Assembly (NCBI RefSeq): GCF_004377485.1
Contig: NZ_SNTY01000009.1
Coordinates: forward strand, 23,331 to 87,330
From: Alkanindiges illinoisensis
Lineage (GTDB): Bacteria > Pseudomonadota > Gammaproteobacteria > Pseudomonadales > Moraxellaceae
Length of the DNA: 64,000 bases
Direction: 5' to 3'
The notes under the pieces are model-generated. The model was not told the DNA's origin, did not search any database, and saw only the letters and a list, made by a program, of their open reading frames with translations. The translations under genes and the position numbers were made by a program. Shown one piece after another: positions 1 through 8,941 of this stretch. Position 1 is the stretch's first letter. Each line of letters opens with the position of its first letter.

Positions 1-71
1 GCCAGATAGAAAACGATTAACGACCTTTTGATTAAAGAATTCGACACCGACAATCAGATTACGCTCTAGAA

Positions 72-1181
72 ATGACAGAAAAAATGATCAAGCATCAGGA
101 TTTTTTTAAGTTAAACGCGGCGCAAATGATGCAGTATATTCAAAGCACTGCATTGCCGCCCGCTGCATTATCGCATCGACAAACTCAGCGCAACGCACAA
201 CCATCAGCCAATGCATCTGGCACGCCATTACAACCTATTGACAGTCGTGACATTAGCGTGGTGATTCAGGGGCCTGTGTTTAGCAATATGACGCCATTGG
301 CACCTAATGGTATTACCCGGCAGGTACTTAAAGCACTGAGGCAGCATTTGCCGCAAGCCACCTTAATTTTATCCACCTGGAAAGGCCAGCCGATTGACGG
401 ACTGGATGCTGATATTATTTTACAGCTTGATGATCCGGGCACGACCAATTTTTATAAACCAAATGCCAAGGCAGAAAACCTGTATAACAATGGCAACCGG
501 CTGATTTATTCAACCCAGGCCGGGCTGGCACAGGTAAAAACCAAATATACGCTAAAAATTCGGAGTGACCTGCTGCTATTCCATCCGCTGTTTAGCAGTT
601 ATTTTGACCAGTTCCATCATGTGGATGCGCCGTGGCATGTACTGGAACAACGCATTATTGGCTTCCCGGTTTATAGCCTAAAATATGAAACCACGCCGTA
701 CAATCCACAAAGCAAGCAAACTGAAAGAATTCAGCCACGACCATTTCATGTGTCGGACTGGGCTTATTTTGGTCTCACAGTAGACTTAAAAAAACTGTTT
801 GATTGCCCGCTAATGGATGAGCCTGCAACCTCGCGCTGGTTTGAAACCCGTCCAAAACCTGCCAATGATCTTTGGCCAGACCGCTTATGGCGCTACTCAC
901 CGGAGCAATATATTGTATCCAATCTGGCACAACGCACCTTGGGCATTACACTAGAACATGCTTCACAGGATGATGCAGAAATCCTGCAAGCTTCCGAGCG
1001 TTTTATTGCCAATAATTTTATTATTCTGGACCAGCACCAGTGGGGCTTATGGTCACTTAAATTGCAGGTTTATCAGGACCAGTTAGCACCTGAACTGTTA
1101 AAAGGCCTATATAGCCATCAGGTCTGGTATCGGGATTATCAGAAATACAGCATGAATACTCCAAATCTGATGCAGGCTTAA
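72..1181 (+). CDS. WavE-like lipopolysaccharide synthesis glycosyltransferase
   Basis: The 369-residue product resembles the WavE LPS-synthesis family. From about residue 60 it has a strand reading DISVVIQGPV, then a region containing ILSTWKG and an acidic ILQLDDPG stretch, and around residue 155 the KTKYTLKIRSDLLL segment with the RSD motif typical of these nucleotide-sugar-dependent enzymes. A role in LPS core or capsule glycan building in the cytoplasm is inferred from the family. No signal peptide or membrane segment is visible. The ATG at 72 has no clear ribosome binding site; ATG at 84 is an alternative. The gene is isolated and converges on zapE. Confidence 0.7.
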   Translation: MTEKMIKHQDFFKLNAAQMMQYIQSTALPPAALSHRQTQRNAQPSANASGTPLQPIDSRDISVVIQGPVFSNMTPLAPNGITRQVLKALRQHLPQATLILSTWKGQPIDGLDADIILQLDDPGTTNFYKPNAKAENLYNNGNRLIYSTQAGLAQVKTKYTLKIRSDLLLFHPLFSSYFDQFHHVDAPWHVLEQRIIGFPVYSLKYETTPYNPQSKQTERIQPRPFHVSDWAYFGLTVDLKKLFDCPLMDEPATSRWFETRPKPANDLWPDRLWRYSPEQYIVSNLAQRTLGITLEHASQDDAEILQASERFIANNFIILDQHQWGLWSLKLQVYQDQLAPELLKGLYSHQVWYRDYQKYSMNTPNLMQA

Positions 1182-1195
1182 TTTCTGCTTGTCAT

Positions 1196-1240
1196 TAAAA
1201 AGCTGCTTCCTCTGGATTAGATTACAGATGAAGCAGCTTG
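1196..1240 (-). terminator. Rho-independent terminator of zapE
   Basis: The arms AAGCTGCTTC (1200-1209) and GAAGCAGCTT (1230-1239) pair perfectly. Read on the minus strand the stem is followed by TTTTTAAT, so it fits best as the zapE terminator; it may also stop the convergent upstream gene. Confidence 0.65.
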
Positions 1241-1303
1241 GGCATTTTAATAAGGCTATGATTCAATCTGACTAGGGCTTAGCCTGACTATAATTTAACC
1301 TGA

Positions 1304-2443
1304 TTAGGATTCAACTTGTCGGTGTTCGGCCTGCAGGTATTCATCAGATTGCATTTCCAGCAGACGCGAACGGGTACGCTCAATTTCAAATGCCAGTTTT
1401 TCACCCTGATATAACTCCAGAATGGATTGCTGTGCGGTCACAATCAGCTTGACCCGGCGATCATAAAATTCATCCACCAGATAAATCAGCCGTCGCGTGG
1501 CATCGGCAATATTGTCATTTAACACAGGCACTTTACCCAGCAAAATGGTGTTATAGGTATTGGCCAGCTCAATATAATCCGCTGGACTCCGTGGCTTCAT
1601 ACAAAGCTCGGCAAAATCACACCATAACGTGTCTTCGGTGCGGCCACGCGTTTCAATCTGGCGCTCATTGACAGTAATTGGTTCATCTGAGTATTCATGC
1701 TGGCAGGTTAAGGCGGCAAAGCGTTTGGCCATCCAGATTTCGGCATCGTGAGTGAGCGGTGATAAATACAGATGCGCCTGTTTGAGTACCCGCAGGCGGT
1801 AGTCAATGCCGGCATCCACATTTAAGACCTTGCAGCGGTTTTTGATCATGGCAATCGCTGGCAAAAAGCGGTCACGGTGAATACCGTTCTTATACAGGCC
1901 GTCCGGTGCAATATTAGAGGTAGCAACCAGCGTAATACCGCGGTCAAACAGCTTCTGGAACAGGTCGCTTAAAATCATGGCATCGGTGACATTGGTGACA
2001 AAAAATTCGTCAAAACAAATCACCACAGCATCCTCATAAATGCGGTCTGCCACGGTATCCATGGGATCGCGCTGACCAGTCAGGCTATTAAGTTCCTTAT
2101 GCACGCGCTGCATAAAATGATGGAAATGCATACGCATCTTGCGGCGAAAGGGAATTGCGTCAAAGAACTGATCCATGAGCCAGGTTTTGCCACGGCCCAC
2201 GCCGCCCCACATATAAACCCCATTGGGAACCGCAGGCTGCCTTAACCGGCCAAATGGTTTTTTGGTGGCCTCATAGCGCTGGATCAGTTGTTGCCAGACC
2301 TCATCCAGTGCATGAATGGCCGCGCCCTGCTCTTCATCCGGCATAAATTGGCCAGACGCCAGCGCATCCGTATAGCGCTGCTCGGGAGAACGCGCATCCG
2401 GCGCATAAGGATTTCTGGGATGTTCTGGCGCTTCAATACTCAT
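1304..2443 (-). CDS. zapE: Cell division protein ZapE (AFG1-type ATPase)
   Basis: The 379-residue product is an AFG1/ZapE AAA-like ATPase. The Walker A motif GGVGRGKT lies at residues 80-87, Walker B (ICFDEF) near 145, and a sensor-type ATSN segment near 180, all at the expected spacing. In Escherichia coli ZapE binds the FtsZ ring and affects constriction under low oxygen; the same role is inferred here. Length is normal for the family. The start has no strong Shine-Dalgarno sequence, but residues shortly after it already match the family N-terminus. Confidence 0.9.
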   Translation of the reverse strand: MSIEAPEHPRNPYAPDARSPEQRYTDALASGQFMPDEEQGAAIHALDEVWQQLIQRYEATKKPFGRLRQPAVPNGVYMWGGVGRGKTWLMDQFFDAIPFRRKMRMHFHHFMQRVHKELNSLTGQRDPMDTVADRIYEDAVVICFDEFFVTNVTDAMILSDLFQKLFDRGITLVATSNIAPDGLYKNGIHRDRFLPAIAMIKNRCKVLNVDAGIDYRLRVLKQAHLYLSPLTHDAEIWMAKRFAALTCQHEYSDEPITVNERQIETRGRTEDTLWCDFAELCMKPRSPADYIELANTYNTILLGKVPVLNDNIADATRRLIYLVDEFYDRRVKLIVTAQQSILELYQGEKLAFEIERTRSRLLEMQSDEYLQAEHRQVES

Positions 2444-2545
2444 ATAGGCTGCTCTAAAACTGCGTGGACTCAGTAAATCTAAAAAAATGCGGGTTTGAAA
2501 CGTCTTAAATCACGTTGGGGTGGCTTAAGAACAGATGTCACACAA

Positions 2546-3199
2546 TCAGGGAAAATGCTGTACCAGTTGCTGCCCTAAATCCGGCAAATGACCATGAAAA
2601 AAATGGCTGCAACCCGGCATCATGACCAGTTGCAGATCAAGCTGGTTTGCCCATGATATCACCTCGGCTGGCGGCACCACTTCATCCTGATCACCCATCA
2701 GTACTACGGTATCTTTGGCAAGACTGAGTTCATGCATCGGGTAATGATGCACTGGCGGCGCAACCAGAAAGGTTTTAACCAGCTTAAATTCGGTTAATTC
2801 TGCATTGATTTGCTGCTGGTTAAAGCGTGAAGCCACGGCTGCGGCAATGTATGCGCCAAAGGAAAATCCGGCCAGATACAATTGACGAGGTTGAAAATCA
2901 GACTGGTTTTGAAACGGGTTTTGCTGAATGATCCAGTTGAGAACAGCCAGCGCATCATCAATTTCGCCCATGCCATTGTCATGCTGGCCGCTACTACTAC
3001 CCACCCCACGGAAATTAAAGCTAATAACCGACACATTCTGGTTTTTAAAAAAACGGGCCAGTGTGGTCACGACTTTATTGTCCATCGTGCCGCCAAATAA
3101 AGGATGGGGATGGCAAATGAGCACGATACGCTCAGACTGCTGCCAAAGTGCCCGTACCTGCAATGAACCTGCTGGCGCAGCAATTTGAATATCAGTCAT
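2546..3199 (-). CDS. Small alpha/beta hydrolase
   Basis: This is a compact alpha/beta-hydrolase fold of 217 residues. It shows the HPHPLFGGTMDNKV loop near the N-terminus, the nucleophile elbow GFSFGA (Ser about 111), an acidic residue in MGDQDEVVP and the final His in CSHFFHGH. The substrate is unknown; relatives are annotated as dienelactone-hydrolase-like or generic esterases. The ATG at 3199 is chosen because GAGG lies nine bases upstream; an in-frame TTG at 3214 would add five residues. It is transcribed in the same direction as zapE, which follows after about 100 bases. Confidence 0.8.
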   Translation of the reverse strand: MTDIQIAAPAGSLQVRALWQQSERIVLICHPHPLFGGTMDNKVVTTLARFFKNQNVSVISFNFRGVGSSSGQHDNGMGEIDDALAVLNWIIQQNPFQNQSDFQPRQLYLAGFSFGAYIAAAVASRFNQQQINAELTEFKLVKTFLVAPPVHHYPMHELSLAKDTVVLMGDQDEVVPPAEVISWANQLDLQLVMMPGCSHFFHGHLPDLGQQLVQHFP

Positions 3200-3397
3200 T
3201 GGCGTAACCCTCAAACCTTAATTTATGGAATAAATGTCTGCCTACAACATGAGCCTGTGATCACCATGCCTGACATGGCCTGCTCAATGCAGAGCTGTAT
3301 ATTAAGGGGTTTGCCTGCCAGTTGTAATAGGCTAAGACTAAAATCTAATCATTAAAGCCAATAGAGATTGATCTTTTTACAGGCTGTCTATTATTGT

Positions 3398-4429
3398 CTA
3401 CCTAGCCTGCTGCGTCTTGCGGTACTGGTTTGGGCTTTGGCCACTCCAGCGCATAAAGGCATGGGCAAACGCCGAGGCTTCGTTGTAATGCAGTTTTTCG
3501 GCAATTTGCTCAATGGAATCCGCAGTAGATAATAGCAACTGGCAGGCCTGCTCATACCGCAACTGGTCGCGCAGTTTGCGAAAACTGGTGTCCTGTTCCG
3601 CCAGCCGATAGCGCAAGGTACGCTCAGACAAGCCCAAGGCAGTAGCTACCGCAGCAATTGGTGGCAAAAAATGCAACTGCATTTTTAGGTAATCCAGTAC
3701 CTGCTCTTTAATGGATACAGCTTGCTGCTCTTCCTGTAAATAGTGCTGTAATACCTCATCGCACTGTTGTCGATAGCGCTGATGGGTAGCTGCATCAGCC
3801 ACCATGATCCGGTGATTTAACGCCACTGTTTTACAGTAAAACGCGCCACAGGGCTGGTCAAAATACAGCGGCACTTCATAAAACTGCTGGTATTGCTGCA
3901 AGATATGCTCATCACGCGGTGCGCTAAACGGTAAATCAATCCGCTCTAGTGCAATATGGATTCCTAATGCAGCCTGCATGTCTTTTAGCAGCTTTAAGGT
4001 GCCTGCAATTTCAGCATCCGCCCGGAAACGATGCAACACCGGATCAGTTTCCACAGAATCATAGGTCAGGATGGTTAAATCCTGTTGCTGCCTTAAGGCA
4101 AGCCTGCCAAACAAGAAAGTGATTTTTTGATAATAAACGCCCAGTCGCATGGCTTCCTGCAAATCCGGGCTGGTCATCAGTAGCATGAGTAGCGGTCCAT
4201 AGCCTGCCAGATTAAATTGCTGGCCGATATACAAGCCAATGGCCGGATGGCGAATCTGCCCGACAATCTGCTTTTGAATGGCATATTCCAGCTCAAGGTC
4301 AATAGCGGCTGAAGGATCAAGCTGGGTCATATCCAGTGCCAGATTGTGCAAAATGGCCTGCGTGTCTTCGCCAGCAGCCTGCAAACCCTGCAATAAATAC
4401 AATAATCCCAGCACTGAACGCTTGGCCAT
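3398..4429 (-). CDS. AraC-family transcriptional regulator
   Basis: The 343-residue protein has an N-terminal AraC/OruR-type ligand-sensing domain (about residues 20-200, with the GPLLMLLMTSPDLQEAM segment) and a C-terminal double helix-turn-helix (about 250-340) ending in the typical SPNQYRK. The start has AGGGAGA just upstream. It is divergently transcribed from the flavin monooxygenase at 4681, which makes it the likely activator of that gene in response to a ketone or hydrocarbon-derived inducer. That role is inferred from layout only. Confidence 0.88.
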   Translation of the reverse strand: MAKRSVLGLLYLLQGLQAAGEDTQAILHNLALDMTQLDPSAAIDLELEYAIQKQIVGQIRHPAIGLYIGQQFNLAGYGPLLMLLMTSPDLQEAMRLGVYYQKITFLFGRLALRQQQDLTILTYDSVETDPVLHRFRADAEIAGTLKLLKDMQAALGIHIALERIDLPFSAPRDEHILQQYQQFYEVPLYFDQPCGAFYCKTVALNHRIMVADAATHQRYRQQCDEVLQHYLQEEQQAVSIKEQVLDYLKMQLHFLPPIAAVATALGLSERTLRYRLAEQDTSFRKLRDQLRYEQACQLLLSTADSIEQIAEKLHYNEASAFAHAFMRWSGQSPNQYRKTQQAR

Positions 4430-4452
4430 AGTTCTCCCTTGCCATCAATTTG

Positions 4453-4505
4453 CATCACTAGCTTAATAGTGATGAACACATGCTTTTACTAAAACTGATA
4501 AAAGC
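4453..4505. promoter_or_regulatory. Paired inverted repeats in the araC-monooxygenase divergent region
   Basis: CATCACTA-gcttaa-TAGTGATG (4453-4474) and GCTTTTA-n10-TAAAAGC (4482-4505) are two perfect inverted repeats lying side by side, 24 to 76 bases upstream of the AraC-type regulator start. They are candidate operators for the regulator itself or leader hairpins. The rest of the 250-base gap is AT rich. Confidence 0.4.
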
Positions 4506-4629
4506 AAATTTCACTAAACAGAATATGTAGCACAGTTTACAAAAAAGTGCTTTTGCCGAAAAAAACAATTTTCATGTCAACCTTAGCATGGTTTATCATC
4601 GCGCACTTATTTAGTATTGCCCCCAAATT

Positions 4630-4652
4630 ACATTTTTTCTTGAAAAAAATGT
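4630..4652 (+). promoter_or_regulatory. Hairpin in the leader of the flavin monooxygenase gene
   Basis: ACATTTTTT-cttg-AAAAAAATGT forms an almost perfect stem 29 bases before the monooxygenase ATG. It may be a leader structure or an AT-rich protein site; no function can be assigned. Confidence 0.3.
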
Positions 4653-4680
4653 CTTACCTACTGTTGCCCAGGAGCCTGAC

Positions 4681-6216
4681 ATGAATGCTTCAGTAAACCC
4701 GAAAATGAATGGTGGATCATCTTCCGATGCCTTGCGCGTGCTGGAAATGGTCATTATTGGTGCTGGTTTTGGTGGTCTGGGCATGGCAATCCGCATGCTA
4801 CAGGAAGGCCGTAAAGACTTTTTACTGCTGGAAAAAGCCGATGACGTGGGCGGAACATGGCGTGAAAACAGCTATCCGGGTGCTGCCTGCGATGTGCAAT
4901 CCCACATGTATTCTTTTTCGTTTGCGCCAAAGACTGACTGGTCCAAGCGCTATGCTGAACGTCCTGAGATTTATAACTATATTCAAGAAACCACGGAAAA
5001 ATTTGGCCTGCGTCAATACCTGAAATTCAATGCCGAAGTGGTAGGCGCACAGTTTGATGAACAAGGCGCGCTCTGGACACTAAACCTGAAAGATGGCTCT
5101 GTGCTCAAAACCAGATTTGTGGTGCTGGCCTCTGGCCCGCTGCATGTGCCGCAAATTCCAAACTATAAAGGCATGGAAAAGTTCAAGGGCAAGATTTTCC
5201 ATTCTGCGCAATGGGATCACAGCTACGACCTAACGGGTAAAAAAGTGGCTTCTATTGGTACAGGCGGTAGTGCCATTCAGTACATTCCTGAAATCGCGCC
5301 GAAAGTTCAACAACTCGATGTTTATCAGCGTACGCCAGCCTGGGTTATTCCACGTGATGAGCGTAAATATGGCAACTTTGACAAAACATTATTTGAAAAA
5401 GTGCCATTTGCCCGCCAGATTCACCGTGCCCGTCTGTACTGGAGCAATGAATCGCGCGTAATGCCAATTTTCCATCCAAAAATTATGGAAACGGCGCAAA
5501 AAGCCATTGAACTGTTTATTCGCTATCAGGTGAAAGGCGACAAGGCACTGGCCAAGAAACTCACTCCCAATTATGTGATGGGCTGTAAGCGCATTCTGAT
5601 TTCCAATAAATACTACCCGACCTTTATCCGCAAAAATGTTGACCTGATTCTGGACAGCATTCAGGAATTTACTGAAACTGGCATTATCACCAAAGACGGT
5701 ACGCATCGCGAGGCGGATTGTGTAGTACTGGGAACCGGCTTTATTGTTGACCCGCGCATTTACATGAAAGATTTCCCCTGCACCGGCTTGAATGGCCGCG
5801 AGCTGATGAATGACTGGAAAGACGGTGCCGAAGCCTATTATGGCATTAGCGTTGCGGGCTATCCAAACCTGTTCCAGCTGGTTGGGCCAAACACGGCGCT
5901 GGGTCATAATTCGATTATTTTTATGATTGAAGCGCAGGCCAATTATATTCTGGACGCCATTAAAACCGTTGAGAAGAAAAAGGCCGATTATCTGGACGTG
6001 AAGCCGGACGTTCAGGCCGAATTTAATGACAACGTGCAAAAGAAACTAAAAGGCACCGTGTGGCAAAATGGTGGTTGTGTGAGCTGGTATCAGCAAGCCG
6101 ATGGCAAAAACTTTACCATCTGGCCGGGTTACACCTGGCGCTACTGGCTAGAAACCCGCAAGATCAAGCCAAGTGCCTATAACTTTGTAAAAGTAAAAGC
6201 CAAGCAGGTCGCCTAA
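4681..6216 (+). CDS. Flavin-containing Baeyer-Villiger-type monooxygenase
   Basis: This 511-residue FAD/NADPH monooxygenase has a first dinucleotide motif GAGFGGLG near residue 29 (FAD) and a second GTGGSA near 200 (NADPH). Between them is the Baeyer-Villiger fingerprint FKGKIFHSAQWD, which fits FxGxxxHxxxWD. The WRENSYPGAACDV segment is typical of the class. It would insert oxygen next to a carbonyl to give an ester or lactone; the natural substrate cannot be read from sequence. It differs from the AlmA long-chain alkane monooxygenase start I remember. The start has AGGAG at good spacing. A divergent AraC regulator and a strong terminator frame it as a single-gene unit. Confidence 0.9.
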   Translation: MNASVNPKMNGGSSSDALRVLEMVIIGAGFGGLGMAIRMLQEGRKDFLLLEKADDVGGTWRENSYPGAACDVQSHMYSFSFAPKTDWSKRYAERPEIYNYIQETTEKFGLRQYLKFNAEVVGAQFDEQGALWTLNLKDGSVLKTRFVVLASGPLHVPQIPNYKGMEKFKGKIFHSAQWDHSYDLTGKKVASIGTGGSAIQYIPEIAPKVQQLDVYQRTPAWVIPRDERKYGNFDKTLFEKVPFARQIHRARLYWSNESRVMPIFHPKIMETAQKAIELFIRYQVKGDKALAKKLTPNYVMGCKRILISNKYYPTFIRKNVDLILDSIQEFTETGIITKDGTHREADCVVLGTGFIVDPRIYMKDFPCTGLNGRELMNDWKDGAEAYYGISVAGYPNLFQLVGPNTALGHNSIIFMIEAQANYILDAIKTVEKKKADYLDVKPDVQAEFNDNVQKKLKGTVWQNGGCVSWYQQADGKNFTIWPGYTWRYWLETRKIKPSAYNFVKVKAKQVA

Positions 6217-6233
6217 AATAGATTAATTGCCTA

Positions 6234-6262
6234 AGAAAGAGTCGCTTTTGCGGCTCTTTTTT
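6234..6262 (+). terminator. Rho-independent terminator of the monooxygenase gene
   Basis: GAGTCGC (6239-6245), a TTTT loop and GCGGCTC (6250-6256, one G-U pair) are followed by TTTTTT. Flanking A and T runs extend the stem. Confidence 0.85.
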
Positions 6263-6594
6263 ATTGCCATTATTGATGAATTCAAAGTAAGCAAAATCAC
6301 AAAAGCTGCAATAAATTCTTTATATTTAAAATGCTAGATACCAATTTACTATGCAGCACACTATATATCGTTACTTAACAATATAAGAAAATCTGGCACT
6401 CTGGCTTAAGCAACTAGCAAAAGACAACTACCAGTCTTAGCAAATTAGATGCTCACTTTAGTTGTTCACTAAATTAATAGTTCAATGCGCGTATTAAATC
6501 GGGGTTTTATTACAGGTTTCAATCATAAAACCAAAATGCAGGCTAATACAGCTATTGGTTTTCTGCATTTTTCATGTGACCTGTAAGCCAATCA
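6263..6594. other. Intergenic region upstream of ovoA
   Basis: About 330 AT-rich bases with no convincing gene. Near the 3' end, AAAATGCAG (about 6532) can pair with CTGCATTTT (about 6561), giving a hairpin followed by a T run roughly 40 bases before ovoA. It could be an attenuator-like leader or chance. Confidence 0.4.
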
Positions 6595-6609
6595 ATGAGG
6601 AATTCACAA

Positions 6610-8874
6610 ATGTTTTCAGAAGCTTGTATCCAAAAAAAAGCAATTTCACGTCAAGACTGTGCGAATAAAGAAACTAATCAAAACTCTACTTTTGTGAATA
6701 AGACTGAGCCAGCAATAGGTACTTTTCATAATGATGAGCACAATATAACCAAGTCTTCTGCCCTGCTTTCACGCACGCCTAATTTACGCGATAGTGACCA
6801 AGTAACCATGCGCCGTACCTTGCGGCATTATTTTCTGGACACTTTCAACACTTACGAATCGCTGTTTGACTGTCTGGCCAGTGAGAATGCGTTTTATATC
6901 AAGCCCATCAGCCTGCGCCATCCGCTGATTTTTTATTATGGCCACACTGCCACGTTTTTTATCAATAAATTACTGCTTGCTCGCCTGATTAATGAACGTG
7001 TCGATCAGCGCATGGAATCCATTTTTGCGGTAGGTGTGGATGAAATGAGCTGGGATGACCTAAATGAAGCTAACTATGACTGGCCCAGCGTGCATGACGT
7101 TAAGGCCTATCGGGACAAGGTTCGTACGCTGGTACTAGATTTAATTGACCATGCGCCATTACACATGCCAATTGACTGGGAAAACCCGTGGTGGGCCATC
7201 ATTATGGGGATTGAGCATGAGCGCATCCATCTGGAAACCTCATCCGTACTAATTCGCCAGCATGACCTTTCAATGGTCAAATCTTCACCCAACTGGCAGC
7301 CCAATAATTACAGTGGTGTTGCGCCGGAAAATCAGTTGATTCATGTGGCTGCGGGCAAAGTACGATTAGCCAAAGATAAAACCAGTCCTTTTTATGGCTG
7401 GGACAATGAATATGGCGTGCATGACGCAGAAATTACTGCCTTTGAAGCTTCAAAGTTTTTGGTGAGCAATCAGGAATTTCTGGAATTTGTAGAAGCCAAA
7501 GGCTATCAAACTGCTGAATACTGGACAGAAGAAGGTCAAGGCTGGCTACAATTTACTAACGCTGAGCATCCAACATTTTGGCGTAAAGCACCGGATGGCT
7601 GGTATTTACGCCTGATGACTGAAGAAGTTTGCATGCCATGGGACTGGCCCGTGGAAGTGAACTATCATGAAGCCAAGGCTTTTTGCAACTGGAAAAAGCA
7701 GCAAACTGGCCACGCGGTGCGCCTGCCTACTGAAGATGAATGGTATCGATTGTATGATATAGCTAGTATTCGTGATGTCGGTGCAGCACCAGCTCAGGCC
7801 AATATTCATCTGGATCATGGTGCTTCAAGCTGCCCGGTGAACCAGTTTGCACAGGGCGAGTTTTATGATGTCGTTGGCAATGTCTGGCAATGGACAGAAA
7901 CGCCAATTTATCCGTTTGAAGGCTTTGAAGTCCATCCGATTTATGATGACTTTAGTACGCCAACCTTTGATGAACGGCATAACCTGATCAAGGGCGGCTC
8001 ATGGATATCGACAGGCAATGAAAGCCTGCATTCGGCACGCTATGCCTTCCGGCGGCATTTTTTCCAGCACGCTGGTTTTCGCTATGTTATTTCTGGAGAG
8101 ATTAATTCTGTGCCAGCCTCACACTATGAAACTGACAAACTCATGTCGGAATATGCCGAATTCCATTATGGCGATGAATATTTTGGTGTACCTAATTTTA
8201 GCAAGGCACTGGTTGAGTTAGCCGTCGCAACTTTAACAAAGCATCAGCTGGATGGCCTGCCTAAACATACTGCACTGGACCTGGGTTGTGCTTCTGGCCG
8301 GGCTACTTTTGAACTGGCACGCTATTTTGATCAGGTGACTGGAGTTGATTTTTCAGCCCGATTTATTGGTCAGGCCGTGCAACTGGCCAAGGGTGAAACC
8401 TTGCGCTATACCTTGATTGATGAAGGTGAGCTGGTTTCTTATAAATCCCGTTCGCTGGCTGGTTTAAAGCTGGAAGACACCAAGCATAAGGTCGGTTTTT
8501 TTCAGGGTGATGCCTGTAACCTAAAACCTGTCCTCACGGGTTATGATTTTATTCTGGCTGCCAATTTAATTGACCGTTTGTATGATCCTGCCAAGTTTCT
8601 TTCCAGTATTCATGAACGGTTAAACGTGGGCGGTGTGCTGATGCTGGCCTCGCCGTATACCTGGCTGAGTGAACATACACCACGAAAGGACTGGATTGGC
8701 GGCTTTAAAAAAGACGGTGAAACTTTTACCACATCTGACGGCTTACAAGCGCTATTAAGCAAACACTTTTGCCTGATTCAGGAACCGCAGGAAATTCCAT
8801 TTGTGATTCGGGAAACCAAACGCAAATTCCAGCATACACTATCTGAAGTGACATTTTGGCAGCGGACTGCTTAA
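6610..8874 (+). CDS. ovoA: Ovothiol synthase OvoA (5-histidylcysteine sulfoxide synthase / 4-mercaptohistidine N-methyltransferase)
   Basis: The roughly 754-residue protein has the three-domain OvoA layout. A DinB-like domain (about 70-230) holds the iron-ligand histidines (YYGHTATFF and IEHERIHLE), followed by the SSVLIRQ signature. An FGE-sulfatase-like domain (about 240-500) contains NVWQWTETP and GGSW. A C-terminal SAM methyltransferase (about 515-754) has LDLGCASGRATFELA. OvoA joins cysteine to C5 of histidine using O2 and iron, and the methyltransferase domain later methylates the imidazole to give ovothiol A. ATG at 6610 is preferred over 6595 because TGAGGA is then spaced eight bases upstream. 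No OvoB lyase is in the window. Confidence 0.9.
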   Translation: MFSEACIQKKAISRQDCANKETNQNSTFVNKTEPAIGTFHNDEHNITKSSALLSRTPNLRDSDQVTMRRTLRHYFLDTFNTYESLFDCLASENAFYIKPISLRHPLIFYYGHTATFFINKLLLARLINERVDQRMESIFAVGVDEMSWDDLNEANYDWPSVHDVKAYRDKVRTLVLDLIDHAPLHMPIDWENPWWAIIMGIEHERIHLETSSVLIRQHDLSMVKSSPNWQPNNYSGVAPENQLIHVAAGKVRLAKDKTSPFYGWDNEYGVHDAEITAFEASKFLVSNQEFLEFVEAKGYQTAEYWTEEGQGWLQFTNAEHPTFWRKAPDGWYLRLMTEEVCMPWDWPVEVNYHEAKAFCNWKKQQTGHAVRLPTEDEWYRLYDIASIRDVGAAPAQANIHLDHGASSCPVNQFAQGEFYDVVGNVWQWTETPIYPFEGFEVHPIYDDFSTPTFDERHNLIKGGSWISTGNESLHSARYAFRRHFFQHAGFRYVISGEINSVPASHYETDKLMSEYAEFHYGDEYFGVPNFSKALVELAVATLTKHQLDGLPKHTALDLGCASGRATFELARYFDQVTGVDFSARFIGQAVQLAKGETLRYTLIDEGELVSYKSRSLAGLKLEDTKHKVGFFQGDACNLKPVLTGYDFILAANLIDRLYDPAKFLSSIHERLNVGGVLMLASPYTWLSEHTPRKDWIGGFKKDGETFTTSDGLQALLSKHFCLIQEPQEIPFVIRETKRKFQHTLSEVTFWQRTA

Positions 8875-8884
8875 AGTGTTTTAT

Positions 8885-8930
8885 CTGTGATCACAGCATA
8901 ATTCAAGTTAGAAAAATGCTGTGATGACAG
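8885..8930. repeat. Inverted repeat between convergent ovoA and mfd
   Basis: CTGTGATCACAGCAT (8885-8899) and ATGCTGTGATGACAG (8916-8930) pair with one mismatch over 15 bases. There is no U tract on either side. It lies in the 67-base gap between convergent genes, so a bidirectional transcription barrier is plausible. Confidence 0.5.
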
Positions 8931-8941
8931 AACCATGGCAT

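Noticed and set aside
1..69. Possible C-terminal tail of an upstream gene (frame 1, ending TAG at 67-69)
   Set aside because: A stop at 7-9 in the same frame leaves only 19 codons, too little to support a gene.
5389..6039. 216-codon minus-strand frame inside the monooxygenase gene
   Set aside because: Antisense shadow of a well supported gene with clear domain motifs.
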